In this document: in pieces, positions 53,176-61,552 of the stretch
Layout: the number at the start of each line of letters is the position of its first letter
Numbering within the stretch: the stretch's first letter is position 1
Source of the DNA: JAFGRR01 sp964499235
Lineage (GTDB): Bacteria; Planctomycetota; Phycisphaerae; UBA1845; Fen-1342
Assembly: GCA_964499235.1 (NCBI GenBank)
Contig: CAZCKC010000004.1
Location: forward strand, 15,128 to 79,127
Direction of reading: 5' to 3'
Length of the DNA: 64,000 nt
The notes under the pieces: model-generated
Database searches by the model: none
What the model saw: the letters and a program-made list of their open reading frames with translations, nothing else
What the model was told of the DNA's origin: nothing
Made by a program: the position numbers and the translations under genes

Positions 53176-55791
53176 ATGCGCCCCAGCCCGCCGCCGTCCT
53201 CTTCGCTCCGCCGCCTGCCACGCGGCCGCGTTCTGGCCGCCGCCAGCGTCCTGGCTGCCGGGCTTTTTATCTCATTCTACCTGCATGCGACGGCCGCGGT
53301 GAACCTGCCCGTCGCCGTCGGCCTCACTGGCGTCAGCCTGCTGTTCGGCGCGCTCCAGCTTGTCGGTCGCCTCAAGGACGTCCTCCGCACCACCATCGCT
53401 GCCGTCGCCATCGTCCTTGTCGCCGGCTCCTTCGGCTGGACGATCGTGCGGCCGTTTTGGACGGATTGGGAGCGGGGCGACAAGATCGAGCTCGTCCTCA
53501 TGAACTGGGGCGGCGGGGGCGGCCAGCAGGAAGACCAGATCGTCGCCGCCGTCGTCGCCGACTTCGAAGCCCAGCACCCCGACATCACCGTCAAGCGCAT
53601 CAACCCTGGCGACACCAACTCCTTCATGACGAAGCTCCAGACCATGATGGCCGCCGGCACGCCGCCGGACGTCTTCTACATGGCCACCGAGCGGTTCAGC
53701 GCCTTCGCCGGCCAGGACCTGCTCAGTCCGCTCGAGCCGCTGATCGCCGCCGACCGCGCCGCCGGCCGCCCGACGCTCAACCTCGACGATTTCTTTCAGC
53801 CGACCGTTGACTGCTTCCGCTTCGACGGCGAGCGCAGCGGGCAGGGCCCGCTTTACGGCATCCCCAAGGACTTCACCACCTGGGGCATCTACTACAACCT
53901 GGACGCCTTCGACGCTGCCGGCGTGCCCTATCCGACCGCCGACTGGACCTGGGAAGACTTCCACCAGAAAGCCCAGGCGATCGGCCAGCTGCCCGACATG
54001 CTCGCCGGCGCCGAGCTTGTCACCTGGTCCGTGCCGATCCGCATGTACCTCCGCTGTTACGGCTACGACGTCACCACCCCCGATTTCGAGCAGTCCCGCC
54101 TGTTCGAGCCCGACATCTACGCCCTGCTCAACCGCCTCCGCGCCTGGCGCTACGAAGAGGAAAAAACGCTCGTCAGCGGCGCCAGCCAGGTCGCCCAGGG
54201 CGACAGCATCTTCGTCACCGGCCGCATCGGGATGGTCGGCCCCCTCGGCCGCTGGGTCGTCCCGAAGTACCGCGACATCGAGGACTTTCGCTGGGACTTC
54301 GCGCCGCTGCCGCGCGGGACGCAGGCCGCCAACGCCGTCGCCACCGTTGCCTGGTCGATGAGCAAGGACACCCGCCACCCCGAGGCCGCCTGGGAGCTGC
54401 TCAAGTTCATGTCCGGCCCCGAGGGGCAGCGGCGGGCGGCCGAGCTCGGGCTCGCGATCCCCTCGCTCAAGGCCGTCGCGAACAGCGAAGCCTTCCTCAC
54501 GCCGGACCTGCCGCCGGCCAACGATGCCGCGTACCTCGAGCAGATCGCCTCCGCCGAGGTGCTCCCGATCCCTGCAGACCCCGAGTGGGAATCCCGACTG
54601 AACACCCGCATGGAAGAGGCGCTGCGCTCCGGGCTTCCCTTCGACGCCGCCCTCGAGGACCTCGAGGCGGACTGGGCGCGGGCGCAGCGGAATCCGCTGC
54701 GCCGGGCCGACTTCCCGCCGATGCCCTGGTCGACGCTCGGCTGGTGGCTCGGGCTGCCGGCGCTGATCGCCGCCCTGGTCGGGGCGGCCGTCTGGTGGCG
54801 GCGGCGCCCCAGCCGAATCGCTTTCCGCGAGGAGCTATGGGGCTACACCCTGCTCGGTCCCTGGCTGCTCGGCTTCTTTGCCTTCATGGCCTTCCCGATC
54901 GTGCTCTCGCTGCTGTTGTCGCTGGCGAAGTGGAACGGCGTCTCCACGCTCGAGTACGCCCAGTGGGTCGGTCTCGGCAACTACCGGCACCTGCTCTTCG
55001 ACCAGCCCCGCTTCTGGACCAGCCTCCGCGTGACGGCCTACTACGCGCTGTTCGCGGTGCCGCTCGGCCAGCTGCTCTCGCTCGGGGCGGCGTTGCTGAT
55101 GAACCACGAGACGCGGCTGAGCGGCGTTTTCCGTAGCGCGTGGTATCTGCCCAGCGTGCTGGCCGGCGTCGGCGTCGCGATCCTCTGGCGCTGGGTCTTC
55201 GACGGCGACGTCGGGCTGATCAACACGTACCTGCTCGGCCCGCTCTGTGAGCTCTTCAACCAGCAGGTCGCCCCCGGGGTCAACGCGATCACGGCGTCCT
55301 TCGGCGCCCAGTGGCTGCCCACCGACCTCGAGCCGCCCCGCTGGTTCACGGCCGACGCCGCCTGGTTCGGGCCGCCGGCGTTTGCGATCATGAGCTTCTG
55401 GACGATCGGCGGCACGATGGTCATCTACCTGGCCGGCTTGAAGGGCATCCCCAGCGAGCTCTACGAGGCGGCCGCCATCGACGGTTCCAGCCTCTGGCAG
55501 CGCTTCCGTAACGTCACGCTGCCGATGCTCAGCCCGGTGATCTTCTTCAATGGCATCATGGCCGTCATCGCGTCGTTCCAGGTTTTCACGCAGGCATTTG
55601 TCATGACCGGCGGCGGTCCCGGCGACGCGACGCGCTTCTACGTGCTGTACCTCTATAACGCGGCGTTCGAGGACCACCACATGGGGTACGCCTCCGCGAT
55701 GGCGTGGCTGCTGCTGGTGATCATCCTGACGCTGACGCTGTTCGCCTTCCGCGGCTCGCGCCGCTTCGTCTACTACGAGGCTCTCAAGTGA
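53176..55791 (+). CDS. Fusion of sugar-binding protein and MalF-type ABC permease
   Basis: About 871 aa from ATG 53176 (MRPSPPPSSSLRRLPRGRVL). Three N-terminal helices (about residues 18-100) lead to a full family-1 solute-binding domain (about 115-510): LVLMNWGGGGG, ITVKRINPGDTNSFMTKL, MAAGTPPDVFYMATERF, and GIPKDFTTWGIYYNLDAF. A further helix near 535-555 is followed by a complete MalF-type permease with six helices and an EAA loop (ELYEAAAIDGSSLWQRFRNV). Binding protein and channel are thus one chain, with the binding domain facing outward. The next gene is the MalG-type partner with a GTGA overlap. The alpha-glucanase neighbours suggest maltodextrin import (inferred). No ATPase is encoded nearby. 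Confidence 0.92.
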   Translation: MRPSPPPSSSLRRLPRGRVLAAASVLAAGLFISFYLHATAAVNLPVAVGLTGVSLLFGALQLVGRLKDVLRTTIAAVAIVLVAGSFGWTIVRPFWTDWERGDKIELVLMNWGGGGGQQEDQIVAAVVADFEAQHPDITVKRINPGDTNSFMTKLQTMMAAGTPPDVFYMATERFSAFAGQDLLSPLEPLIAADRAAGRPTLNLDDFFQPTVDCFRFDGERSGQGPLYGIPKDFTTWGIYYNLDAFDAAGVPYPTADWTWEDFHQKAQAIGQLPDMLAGAELVTWSVPIRMYLRCYGYDVTTPDFEQSRLFEPDIYALLNRLRAWRYEEEKTLVSGASQVAQGDSIFVTGRIGMVGPLGRWVVPKYRDIEDFRWDFAPLPRGTQAANAVATVAWSMSKDTRHPEAAWELLKFMSGPEGQRRAAELGLAIPSLKAVANSEAFLTPDLPPANDAAYLEQIASAEVLPIPADPEWESRLNTRMEEALRSGLPFDAALEDLEADWARAQRNPLRRADFPPMPWSTLGWWLGLPALIAALVGAAVWWRRRPSRIAFREELWGYTLLGPWLLGFFAFMAFPIVLSLLLSLAKWNGVSTLEYAQWVGLGNYRHLLFDQPRFWTSLRVTAYYALFAVPLGQLLSLGAALLMNHETRLSGVFRSAWYLPSVLAGVGVAILWRWVFDGDVGLINTYLLGPLCELFNQQVAPGVNAITASFGAQWLPTDLEPPRWFTADAAWFGPPAFAIMSFWTIGGTMVIYLAGLKGIPSELYEAAAIDGSSLWQRFRNVTLPMLSPVIFFNGIMAVIASFQVFTQAFVMTGGGPGDATRFYVLYLYNAAFEDHHMGYASAMAWLLLVIILTLTLFAFRGSRRFVYYEALK

Positions 55792-56750
55792 CGCAGGCCA
55801 ACACCAACCTGACGCCCCGCCCGCCCGCCACGGGCGCGGCCCCGCTGCGGCCCGTCACCCCCGCCGAGCCCGGTGCCGGGGCCGACTGGAACCGCGGCGG
55901 CTTGACGGTCGTCGTCTACCTCCTGTCGGCCGGCGGCGCACTGCTGATGCTCTTCCCGCTCTGGTGGATGATCGTCGTCAGCCTCGAGACCGCCGGCGAA
56001 GCCCGGCAGGCGGCCACCGCGGCGGCCGGCTTCGAGCTCATCCCCGACGCGCCCCAGCTCGGCAACTACCCCGAAGCCCTCGCCCAGATGGGCACCGAGC
56101 GCTGGTTCGGGTTCATCAACGCCCTCACCAACACGATCGTCATCACCACGCTCAGCGTCATCGGCCAAGTGCTCTCGTGCAGCCTCGTGGGCTACGCCTT
56201 CGCCCGGCTGCGCTTCCGCGGTCGCGACCCGTTCTTCATCCTTATGCTGGCGACGATGATGCTGCCGCCGCAGGTGACGATGATCCCGATGTTCATCCTC
56301 TTCCGCACGCTGGGGATGGTGGACACGATCTGGCCGCTGGTCTTGCCGACGTTCCTGGGCCAGCCGTTCTACATTTTTCTCTTCCGCCAGTTCTTCTCGC
56401 AGGTGCCCGAGGCCTTGGTCGAGGCGGGGCGGCTGGACGGCTGCACGCACCTCGGCATCTGGTGGCGGATCATGATCCCGATCTGCAAGCCGGTGATCGC
56501 GATTACCGCGATCTTCACCTTCATGTTCGTCTGGAACGACTTTCTCGGGCCGCTGATCTACCTCCACAGCGAGGAGAAGTTCACGCTGGCGATCGCCCTC
56601 AACGCGTTCCGCAACCAGTTCGGCGGCGTGAGCGACGTCCACCTGCTGATGGCCGCCAGCGTCGTCACCATGATCCCCTGCGTCGTGCTTTTCTTCTACG
56701 GGCAGAAGCAGCTCGTCGGCGGCCTCAGCCTCGGTGCGGTCAAGGGCTGA
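55788..56750 (+). CDS. Sugar ABC transporter permease, MalG type
   Basis: 320 aa from GTG 55788, overlapping the previous stop (GTGA). A Pro/Ala-rich cytosolic start of about 35 residues is followed by six hydrophobic helices. The EAA loop reads ALVEAGRLDGCTHLGIWWRI, and the C-terminus GGLSLGAVKG is typical of MalG-type proteins. It forms the import channel with the fused SBP-permease upstream. It closely resembles the MalG-type protein at 36.4-37.3 kb in layout, so the window holds two related CUT1 importers with different binding-protein arrangements. Confidence 0.93.
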   Translation: MTQANTNLTPRPPATGAAPLRPVTPAEPGAGADWNRGGLTVVVYLLSAGGALLMLFPLWWMIVVSLETAGEARQAATAAAGFELIPDAPQLGNYPEALAQMGTERWFGFINALTNTIVITTLSVIGQVLSCSLVGYAFARLRFRGRDPFFILMLATMMLPPQVTMIPMFILFRTLGMVDTIWPLVLPTFLGQPFYIFLFRQFFSQVPEALVEAGRLDGCTHLGIWWRIMIPICKPVIAITAIFTFMFVWNDFLGPLIYLHSEEKFTLAIALNAFRNQFGGVSDVHLLMAASVVTMIPCVVLFFYGQKQLVGGLSLGAVKG

Positions 56751-56861
56751 GGCAAAGCAGGGCGGGGCGTGCCAGGGTGCGTTGGTTCCCGCCGCAGGGT
56801 GGGTCGGGCGTCGCGCCCGACAGCGCAACCAGAACCCTTCTCCTTCCGAAAGGCCCCGCGC

Positions 56862-56902
56862 AAAAGAACGCGGGCGACCTGGTCTCCGCCAGACCGCCCG
56901 CG
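56862..56902 (-). terminator. Terminator-like hairpin after the PEP-CTERM gene (minus strand)
   Basis: On the minus strand CGCGGGCG plus GGTCT pairs with AGACC and CGCCCGCG, with a 4-base bulge (56869-56902). GTTCTTTT follows (56869-56862). It lies 31 bases after the stop at 56933. Confidence 0.6.
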
Positions 56903-56932
56903 CGGTTGCTTCAGAAAACGATCGAACCGCTG

Positions 56933-57829
56933 TTAGCGCCGCCGCAGCATCAGCCCGCCCAGCGTCAACAGCAGCAGCGACGCCGGCTCGGGAATCACGA
57001 AGTACTGCAGGCCGTCGAACTGGTTGAAGTCGACGTTCGCCGGCTCACCCAGGTTGCCCGTGCCGGCCGGCAGCCCGCCGAGAACCTGGTTCGACACGAA
57101 GTCATGCCCGCCGCCGTTGATGAACGCAGCGATCTTGATCTGGCTCACACCGTCCCAGCCGAGCTCGAGCAGGTCGATCGTCAGCTCGACGCCCGTCAGC
57201 ACCGTGGCCGGATCGCTGTCAAAAGGATCGCCGAACGGGCCGACGCCCACGACGTTCGAGTTGTCGAGCGCGGCCTCGATGGTGCCGCCTGCCTTCGGCC
57301 CGGCACCGCTGATCACCGGCAGGGCCGAGATCTCGCCGCCACCGACGAAGCCGCCGGCGCCCGCGCCACCGGTCGCCAGCTGGGCCGCATTCACAAAGTG
57401 CTCCGGATTGCCGCTGCCGCCGATACCGGTCGTGTAGGTGACGAAGTAGTCCGGGGCAAAGCTGGTGTCGAACGTCAGGCCCGCCATCCGGTTCAACCCG
57501 TTGAAATCGATGTCCGGGTTGTCGCCCCGCAGCTGGTTCTGGCCGCCGGCCTTCGCATCGACGAACACTTCGAGCTTGTTGAAGTTGGTCTGCAGGTTGC
57601 CCGACAGCACCATGTTCAGCTTGCCGCCGTCGATCAGCGCGAAGCCGGCGTTCAGTTCCGAGCCGTCGGCCGTCATCGGCGACGCATCGCCGTTGTTGCC
57701 GAACTGCGTTCCGACGGTTTGAACTGACAGCGGGGCGCCGTACTCGGCCGCGCTGCCGTCCACCGTGACCTGGGCCTGAGCCCACCCGGCCGTCGCGAGC
57801 GCGACGGCGACGATTGCAAATGCTCGCAT
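56933..57829 (-). CDS. PEP-CTERM protein paralogous to the neighbouring dockerin protein
   Basis: 298 aa from ATG 57829, after GAGGAGGAC. The signal is MRAFAIVAVALATAGWAQA. The mature domain contains GSELNAGFALIDGGKLNMVL, FVDAKAGGQNQLRGDNPDID, ALDNSNVVGVG and GGHDFVSNQVLGGLPAG. Each has a counterpart in the protein encoded at 57942-60041, so both share one beta-sandwich-like ectodomain. The end reads YFVIPEPASLLLLTLGGLML then RRR, a PEP-CTERM signal. It is therefore exported and sorted by an exosortase-type system. No catalytic motif is seen; a glycan-binding or surface-layer role is a guess. Confidence 0.85.
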   Translation of the reverse strand: MRAFAIVAVALATAGWAQAQVTVDGSAAEYGAPLSVQTVGTQFGNNGDASPMTADGSELNAGFALIDGGKLNMVLSGNLQTNFNKLEVFVDAKAGGQNQLRGDNPDIDFNGLNRMAGLTFDTSFAPDYFVTYTTGIGGSGNPEHFVNAAQLATGGAGAGGFVGGGEISALPVISGAGPKAGGTIEAALDNSNVVGVGPFGDPFDSDPATVLTGVELTIDLLELGWDGVSQIKIAAFINGGGHDFVSNQVLGGLPAGTGNLGEPANVDFNQFDGLQYFVIPEPASLLLLTLGGLMLRRR

Positions 57830-57896
57830 GCTTCTGTCCTCCTCTGGGATGTGAATGGGACGGGTCGGCGGTGCGGTGCCCGTCGGATCATCAGAT

Positions 57897-57929
57897 CCTG
57901 CGGGGGCGCGCTTCGGTCGCCCCCGCAGG
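57897..57929 (-). terminator. Perfect 12-bp hairpin after the dockerin protein gene
   Basis: CCTGCGGGGGCG (57897-57908) pairs with CGCCCCCGCAGG (57918-57929) across a 9-base loop, 12 bases past the stop at 57942 in the minus direction. No T-run follows, so it may be an attenuator between the two paralogous genes or an mRNA-stabilising hairpin. Confidence 0.5.
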
Positions 57930-57941
57930 GTTAACCAAACG

Positions 57942-60041
57942 TTAGTTCTGCACCAACAGGGCGACGAACGGGTCGATATCGAAGAAGTCGACCACCAGGT
58001 CCCCGTTGATGTCGTTGGCACAGACGAAGTCACACCCGAACGCGGCGGTCCAGGCTTCCGCGCCCGAAACCAGCGCGGTCACAAACGGATCGATGTCGAA
58101 GAAGTCGACGGCGCCGTCGCAGTTCGCATCGCCGATCGTCCCACCGTTACACGACTTGACCCGGGCGTTCAGCGCATCCACGTACAGCCGGAAGACGTCC
58201 TCGGCCGCCGTGACGGTCAATGGGATATCGCCCGTGTTGATGCTGCGATTGTCCTCCCCGATCGAATCCCAGCTGCCCGTGACCACCGGCTTCCACGCGT
58301 AGTCGGTTGCCGGGTCAAGCCCGCTGCCCTCGTACTTGTAGATGCCCGGAATGACCTCGACCATCGGCGTGTCCGGGTTGTCGTTCGACCAGCCCTGGAA
58401 TGAGCCGGCCGCCGTCCAGGTGCCCGGATCGGTCGACAGCTTCAGCCGCTGAACGTTCGGCAGCCAGCCGTCCGCGATAATGTTGGTGTCGTACGTGATC
58501 GTGACCTCGCCGTTCTCATCCGTGAACAACCAGCTGTTCGGGCCCGGGAACGTATTTGACCACGTCCCGTCCGTCACCTTGAACTCGTACCGCGTGTTCG
58601 GCTCGAGGCCGGTGAACGTCAGCACCCACGTATTCTCGTCGGCGCCGGGATCCATCGGGTTGGCGTCCGGGACCCACTGCGGCGTCTGCAGCGAGCCCGC
58701 AATATGCGGCGTCTCGATCCCGAACGCCGTGCACTCGGAGAAATCGCCGGCATAAGTGCCGTCTTGCGCCAGGCAGTCGGCCTCGGTGGTGATAAAGCAG
58801 TCGACGCCACCGAACGCAGTAACCGCACACGCTCCCGTCGGCGGCGGCACGCATGCGCAGCCCAGGCAATCGCTGTCGTCACCCTGGTACTCGCCGCCCG
58901 CGTCCGCGCACGCACCCGCGGTCATCAGGAAGCATTCATCCTCGATGCAGCAGGCCCCCGCCGGCGTCGTGTCACACGGGTTCCCGTCGCACGGGACGCC
59001 CGGCAGGAAGGTGCCGTTGCACCCGGCCGCCGTCGTCTCGGTGCAGTCCTCGCCATCGCAGCAGGCGCCGTAAACTTCCGGCAGCAGCGCCGGATCGACC
59101 TGCATCGGCAGGTGCAGTGTCGTCGACAGGTCCACGCCCGCCGGGTCACCCAGCGACTCGCCACCCAGCAGGCCGCCCAGCAACTGGCTCGAAATATCGT
59201 CGTTCCCGCCGCTCGTGATCATCGCCGTCAGCTCGAACGGTCCTGTCGGATCACCCAGCGCCGCCAGCGGGATCGCCACCTCGAGGCCGGTGCGGACGCC
59301 GCTGCCGTCATCAATGCCCGGCTCACCGCTGCCCGTCACGCCGACGGTGTTGCTGTTGTCCAGCGAGGCCAGGAGCGTGGGAGCACCATCATCCCCCTCC
59401 ACCAGCACGCCGTTCGCTTCAGCACACCGGGCCTGACCGCGACCGGCATAAAAGCCAACCGGCGCGGGGGCGGCCACCGCGTCGAACAGCTCCGCAAGGT
59501 TCACCTGCAGGTCGACCGGATCGCTGTTCTCCACCTTGATGATCAACGCAAAGTCAGCTGCGAAGTTCGCACTGAACTTTAAACCCGGGAGGGATTCGTC
59601 AACATCCGGGGTCTCGGGGTCGTCCGCCTGCGGCCCCATCCGGTCCAGCGCGCCGAAGTCGATGTCGGGATTGATGCCCGGGCCGAGCAGCTGGTTCTGA
59701 CCACCCGCCCGCGTGTCAAAGAACACGACCAACTCGTTGCCGTTGTTCTCGAAATTCCCCGCGAAAACAAGATAGATTGTGTCGTCAATAATCGTCCCGT
59801 ATGTTGCGTCGAGCTCCGAGCCGTTGGCCACGTCCGGACGCCCCCGATCGGCGTCTCCATAGTCTGTCTGCGTGTCCTGGATCGCCCCCAGCCCGAAGTT
59901 ACCGCCGAACGGCGGGATCCACAGCGACTGCGGGTCCGGGAAGCCATATTCGAGATCATCCGCCGCTCCGTTGACGAACGGCTGGGCCACGGCCGACGCG
60001 CTCAGCGCGAAGCTGGCGGCGACAAGAACGAGCAAACGCAT
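57942..60041 (-). CDS. Secreted multi-module protein: shared ectodomain, Cys-rich repeats, X25-like module, dockerin
   Basis: About 699 aa from ATG 60041, after TAGGAGGTCC. The signal is MRLLVLVAASFALSASAVA. The first 300 residues match the PEP-CTERM neighbour (GSELDATYGTIIDDTIYLVF, FFDTRAGGQNQLLGPGINPD, ASLDNSNTVGV). Then come three Cys-rich repeats of the type GACCxxxxC...C...GxYxGDxxxC. A beta module follows whose second half (WTAAGSFQGWSNDNPDTPMV, SWDSIGEDNRSI) resembles the X25/pullulanase-associated starch modules. The tail is a dockerin pair, DANCDGAVDFFDIDPFV and DINGDLVVDFFDIDPFV. It looks like a non-catalytic scaffold or glycan binder. The same tail is on the GH13 enzyme at 48-50.6 kb, which suggests they meet on one partner. 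Confidence 0.85.
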   Translation of the reverse strand: MRLLVLVAASFALSASAVAQPFVNGAADDLEYGFPDPQSLWIPPFGGNFGLGAIQDTQTDYGDADRGRPDVANGSELDATYGTIIDDTIYLVFAGNFENNGNELVVFFDTRAGGQNQLLGPGINPDIDFGALDRMGPQADDPETPDVDESLPGLKFSANFAADFALIIKVENSDPVDLQVNLAELFDAVAAPAPVGFYAGRGQARCAEANGVLVEGDDGAPTLLASLDNSNTVGVTGSGEPGIDDGSGVRTGLEVAIPLAALGDPTGPFELTAMITSGGNDDISSQLLGGLLGGESLGDPAGVDLSTTLHLPMQVDPALLPEVYGACCDGEDCTETTAAGCNGTFLPGVPCDGNPCDTTPAGACCIEDECFLMTAGACADAGGEYQGDDSDCLGCACVPPPTGACAVTAFGGVDCFITTEADCLAQDGTYAGDFSECTAFGIETPHIAGSLQTPQWVPDANPMDPGADENTWVLTFTGLEPNTRYEFKVTDGTWSNTFPGPNSWLFTDENGEVTITYDTNIIADGWLPNVQRLKLSTDPGTWTAAGSFQGWSNDNPDTPMVEVIPGIYKYEGSGLDPATDYAWKPVVTGSWDSIGEDNRSINTGDIPLTVTAAEDVFRLYVDALNARVKSCNGGTIGDANCDGAVDFFDIDPFVTALVSGAEAWTAAFGCDFVCANDINGDLVVDFFDIDPFVALLVQN

Positions 60042-60508
60042 GGGGGGACCTCCTAGAACGGTTGGCACGCCTCAATGGCGATAGTCTGCTGCTGATAGAG
60101 CGGGAAAGCGCGGTCCGTTGGCCGCTAAGCCAGACAGATCCCCACCGGCTCGGGTAGCCGCACCGAGAGCGTGATCGGCCATCGCTGCTTCCTCCCCACT
60201 CCCGGTTGCCGCTCGCAAGGGACTCTGTGTCCGACGACCAGGGTAGTGATCGACGTGATCAACTGGTAATCGACAAGTTTAGCGAGGCCAAGAATCCGAG
60301 TAAAGCGTTTTGTCGATAAGGGAGGTTGGGCATAACAACAGGCGGCCCAGATAAACGACATCGCTGGCCCGAATCAAAATTGCAAGCGTTTGGTGCTTTT
60401 CTGACCCCCGGCGTCGCGGTATATTGAAATACGCAATTCTCGACGAGCCAGCACGCCGCCGATCGGCTTCCGACTCCTCCTCGCGGCCTTCGGCGGAGGA
60501 GTCCCACG
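60042..60508. other. Gene-free stretch between divergent exported-protein genes
   Basis: No convincing gene is present. Short open frames here (for example 60125-60361 minus) lack ribosome sites and family features. A TATATT box at 60420-60425, with a weak TTCTGA 15 bases upstream, could be a promoter for the pseudopilin gene at 60509. The composition is more AT-rich than the surroundings, as expected for a control region. Confidence 0.5.
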
Positions 60509-61537
60509 ATGACCCACTCGCTGCCAAGCAAATCGCATACCAGCGGCTTTACCCTGATTGAATTATTGGTCGTTGTCGCAATTATTGCCCTGCTGATCTC
60601 GATCCTGCTGCCGAGCCTTCAGTCGGCTCGGGAACAGGCCCGCCAGGTCCAGTGCAGCGCCAACCTCCGCGGCCTCGGCCAGGCCGTCGCGTCGGTCGGA
60701 AACGACTTTAATGAGTTCGGCCCGACCTGGGACGACGGTTTCCCACAGTCCAAGGGCAAGCAGGAGGTCATGCTGACCTGGGTCGACGTCCTCTTTGACC
60801 TCGACTATGTCGGCGATCCCGAAATTGGCCTCTGCCCGAACGATGACCGCCCCGACGCGCCCATGCTTGAACGCGGCGAGAGCTGGGGGCACAGCTTCGT
60901 CCAGGAGTTCGGGGCCAACCAGGAGCTCCAGCCCGGCGTCCGCACCAGCTACGCCCTCAACTCGATCATGCATTTTCAGTTCCGCGAGGACATTTATCCG
61001 GACGCTTCGCGGCAAATCTACGCGGCCGACGGCTGGTGGAACTGGTTTGGCGCCTACAACGCGAGCTGGATCACCGCCAATCTGGGCGTCAGCTCCTTCC
61101 GTTGGCCTAACCAATACGCTTCGATGGTCGCCTGGCGCCATGGCCGCCAGCAGCGGTCGCCCGTCCTCCTCCGCGACGGCCACGTCGTGGCTCAGACCCC
61201 GCAGCGTAACGCCGGCGGCACCCCGCCCGAGCGGACCCGCTTCGCCCTGTTCGAGTCCGTCGACACGGTCGATACCTTCTCATGGCTGCCGGGCGAAAAC
61301 CCGAGCCGCGCATGGGATGGCGTCTATCAGGGCGTTGGCGGCTACGACCTCGGGATTGCAGACTTCTTCGGTCGCAGGCCGAAGTGGGTCGGCGCTGACC
61401 AGACGGGCGATGCCAAGGTCATCTCGGCGGCCAACAACTGGCACCCGTCCGGGTTCCCGGATCAACTCAGTGCCACCTGGCGGACCGATACCAACGCCTG
61501 GGGCAAGCTGCCCAACGAGCAAGCCGACCGCCGTTAG
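60509..61537 (+). CDS. Pseudopilin-like protein with prepilin N-terminus
   Basis: This 342-aa protein starts at ATG 60509 after GGAGGAGTCCCACG. The leader MTHSLPSKSHTSG is followed by FTLIELLVVVAIIALLISIL, so prepilin peptidase should cut before Phe. The helix then leads to CSANLRGLGQAVASVGNDFN, as in planctomycete H-X9-DG proteins. The C-terminal motif is altered: HGRQQRSPVLLRDGH has 11 rather than 9 residues between His and Asp-Gly. A further 100 residues follow. It is expected at the inner membrane or in a pseudopilus-like fibre. The next gene begins 15 bases downstream and is probably co-translated. Confidence 0.88.
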   Translation: MTHSLPSKSHTSGFTLIELLVVVAIIALLISILLPSLQSAREQARQVQCSANLRGLGQAVASVGNDFNEFGPTWDDGFPQSKGKQEVMLTWVDVLFDLDYVGDPEIGLCPNDDRPDAPMLERGESWGHSFVQEFGANQELQPGVRTSYALNSIMHFQFREDIYPDASRQIYAADGWWNWFGAYNASWITANLGVSSFRWPNQYASMVAWRHGRQQRSPVLLRDGHVVAQTPQRNAGGTPPERTRFALFESVDTVDTFSWLPGENPSRAWDGVYQGVGGYDLGIADFFGRRPKWVGADQTGDAKVISAANNWHPSGFPDQLSATWRTDTNAWGKLPNEQADRR

Positions 61538-61552
61538 CCAGGAGACCCTGCG

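Noticed and set aside
60125..60531. Small minus-strand frames in the gap before the second pseudopilin gene
   Set aside because: They have no ribosome site or family features, and one would overlap the start of the pseudopilin gene.
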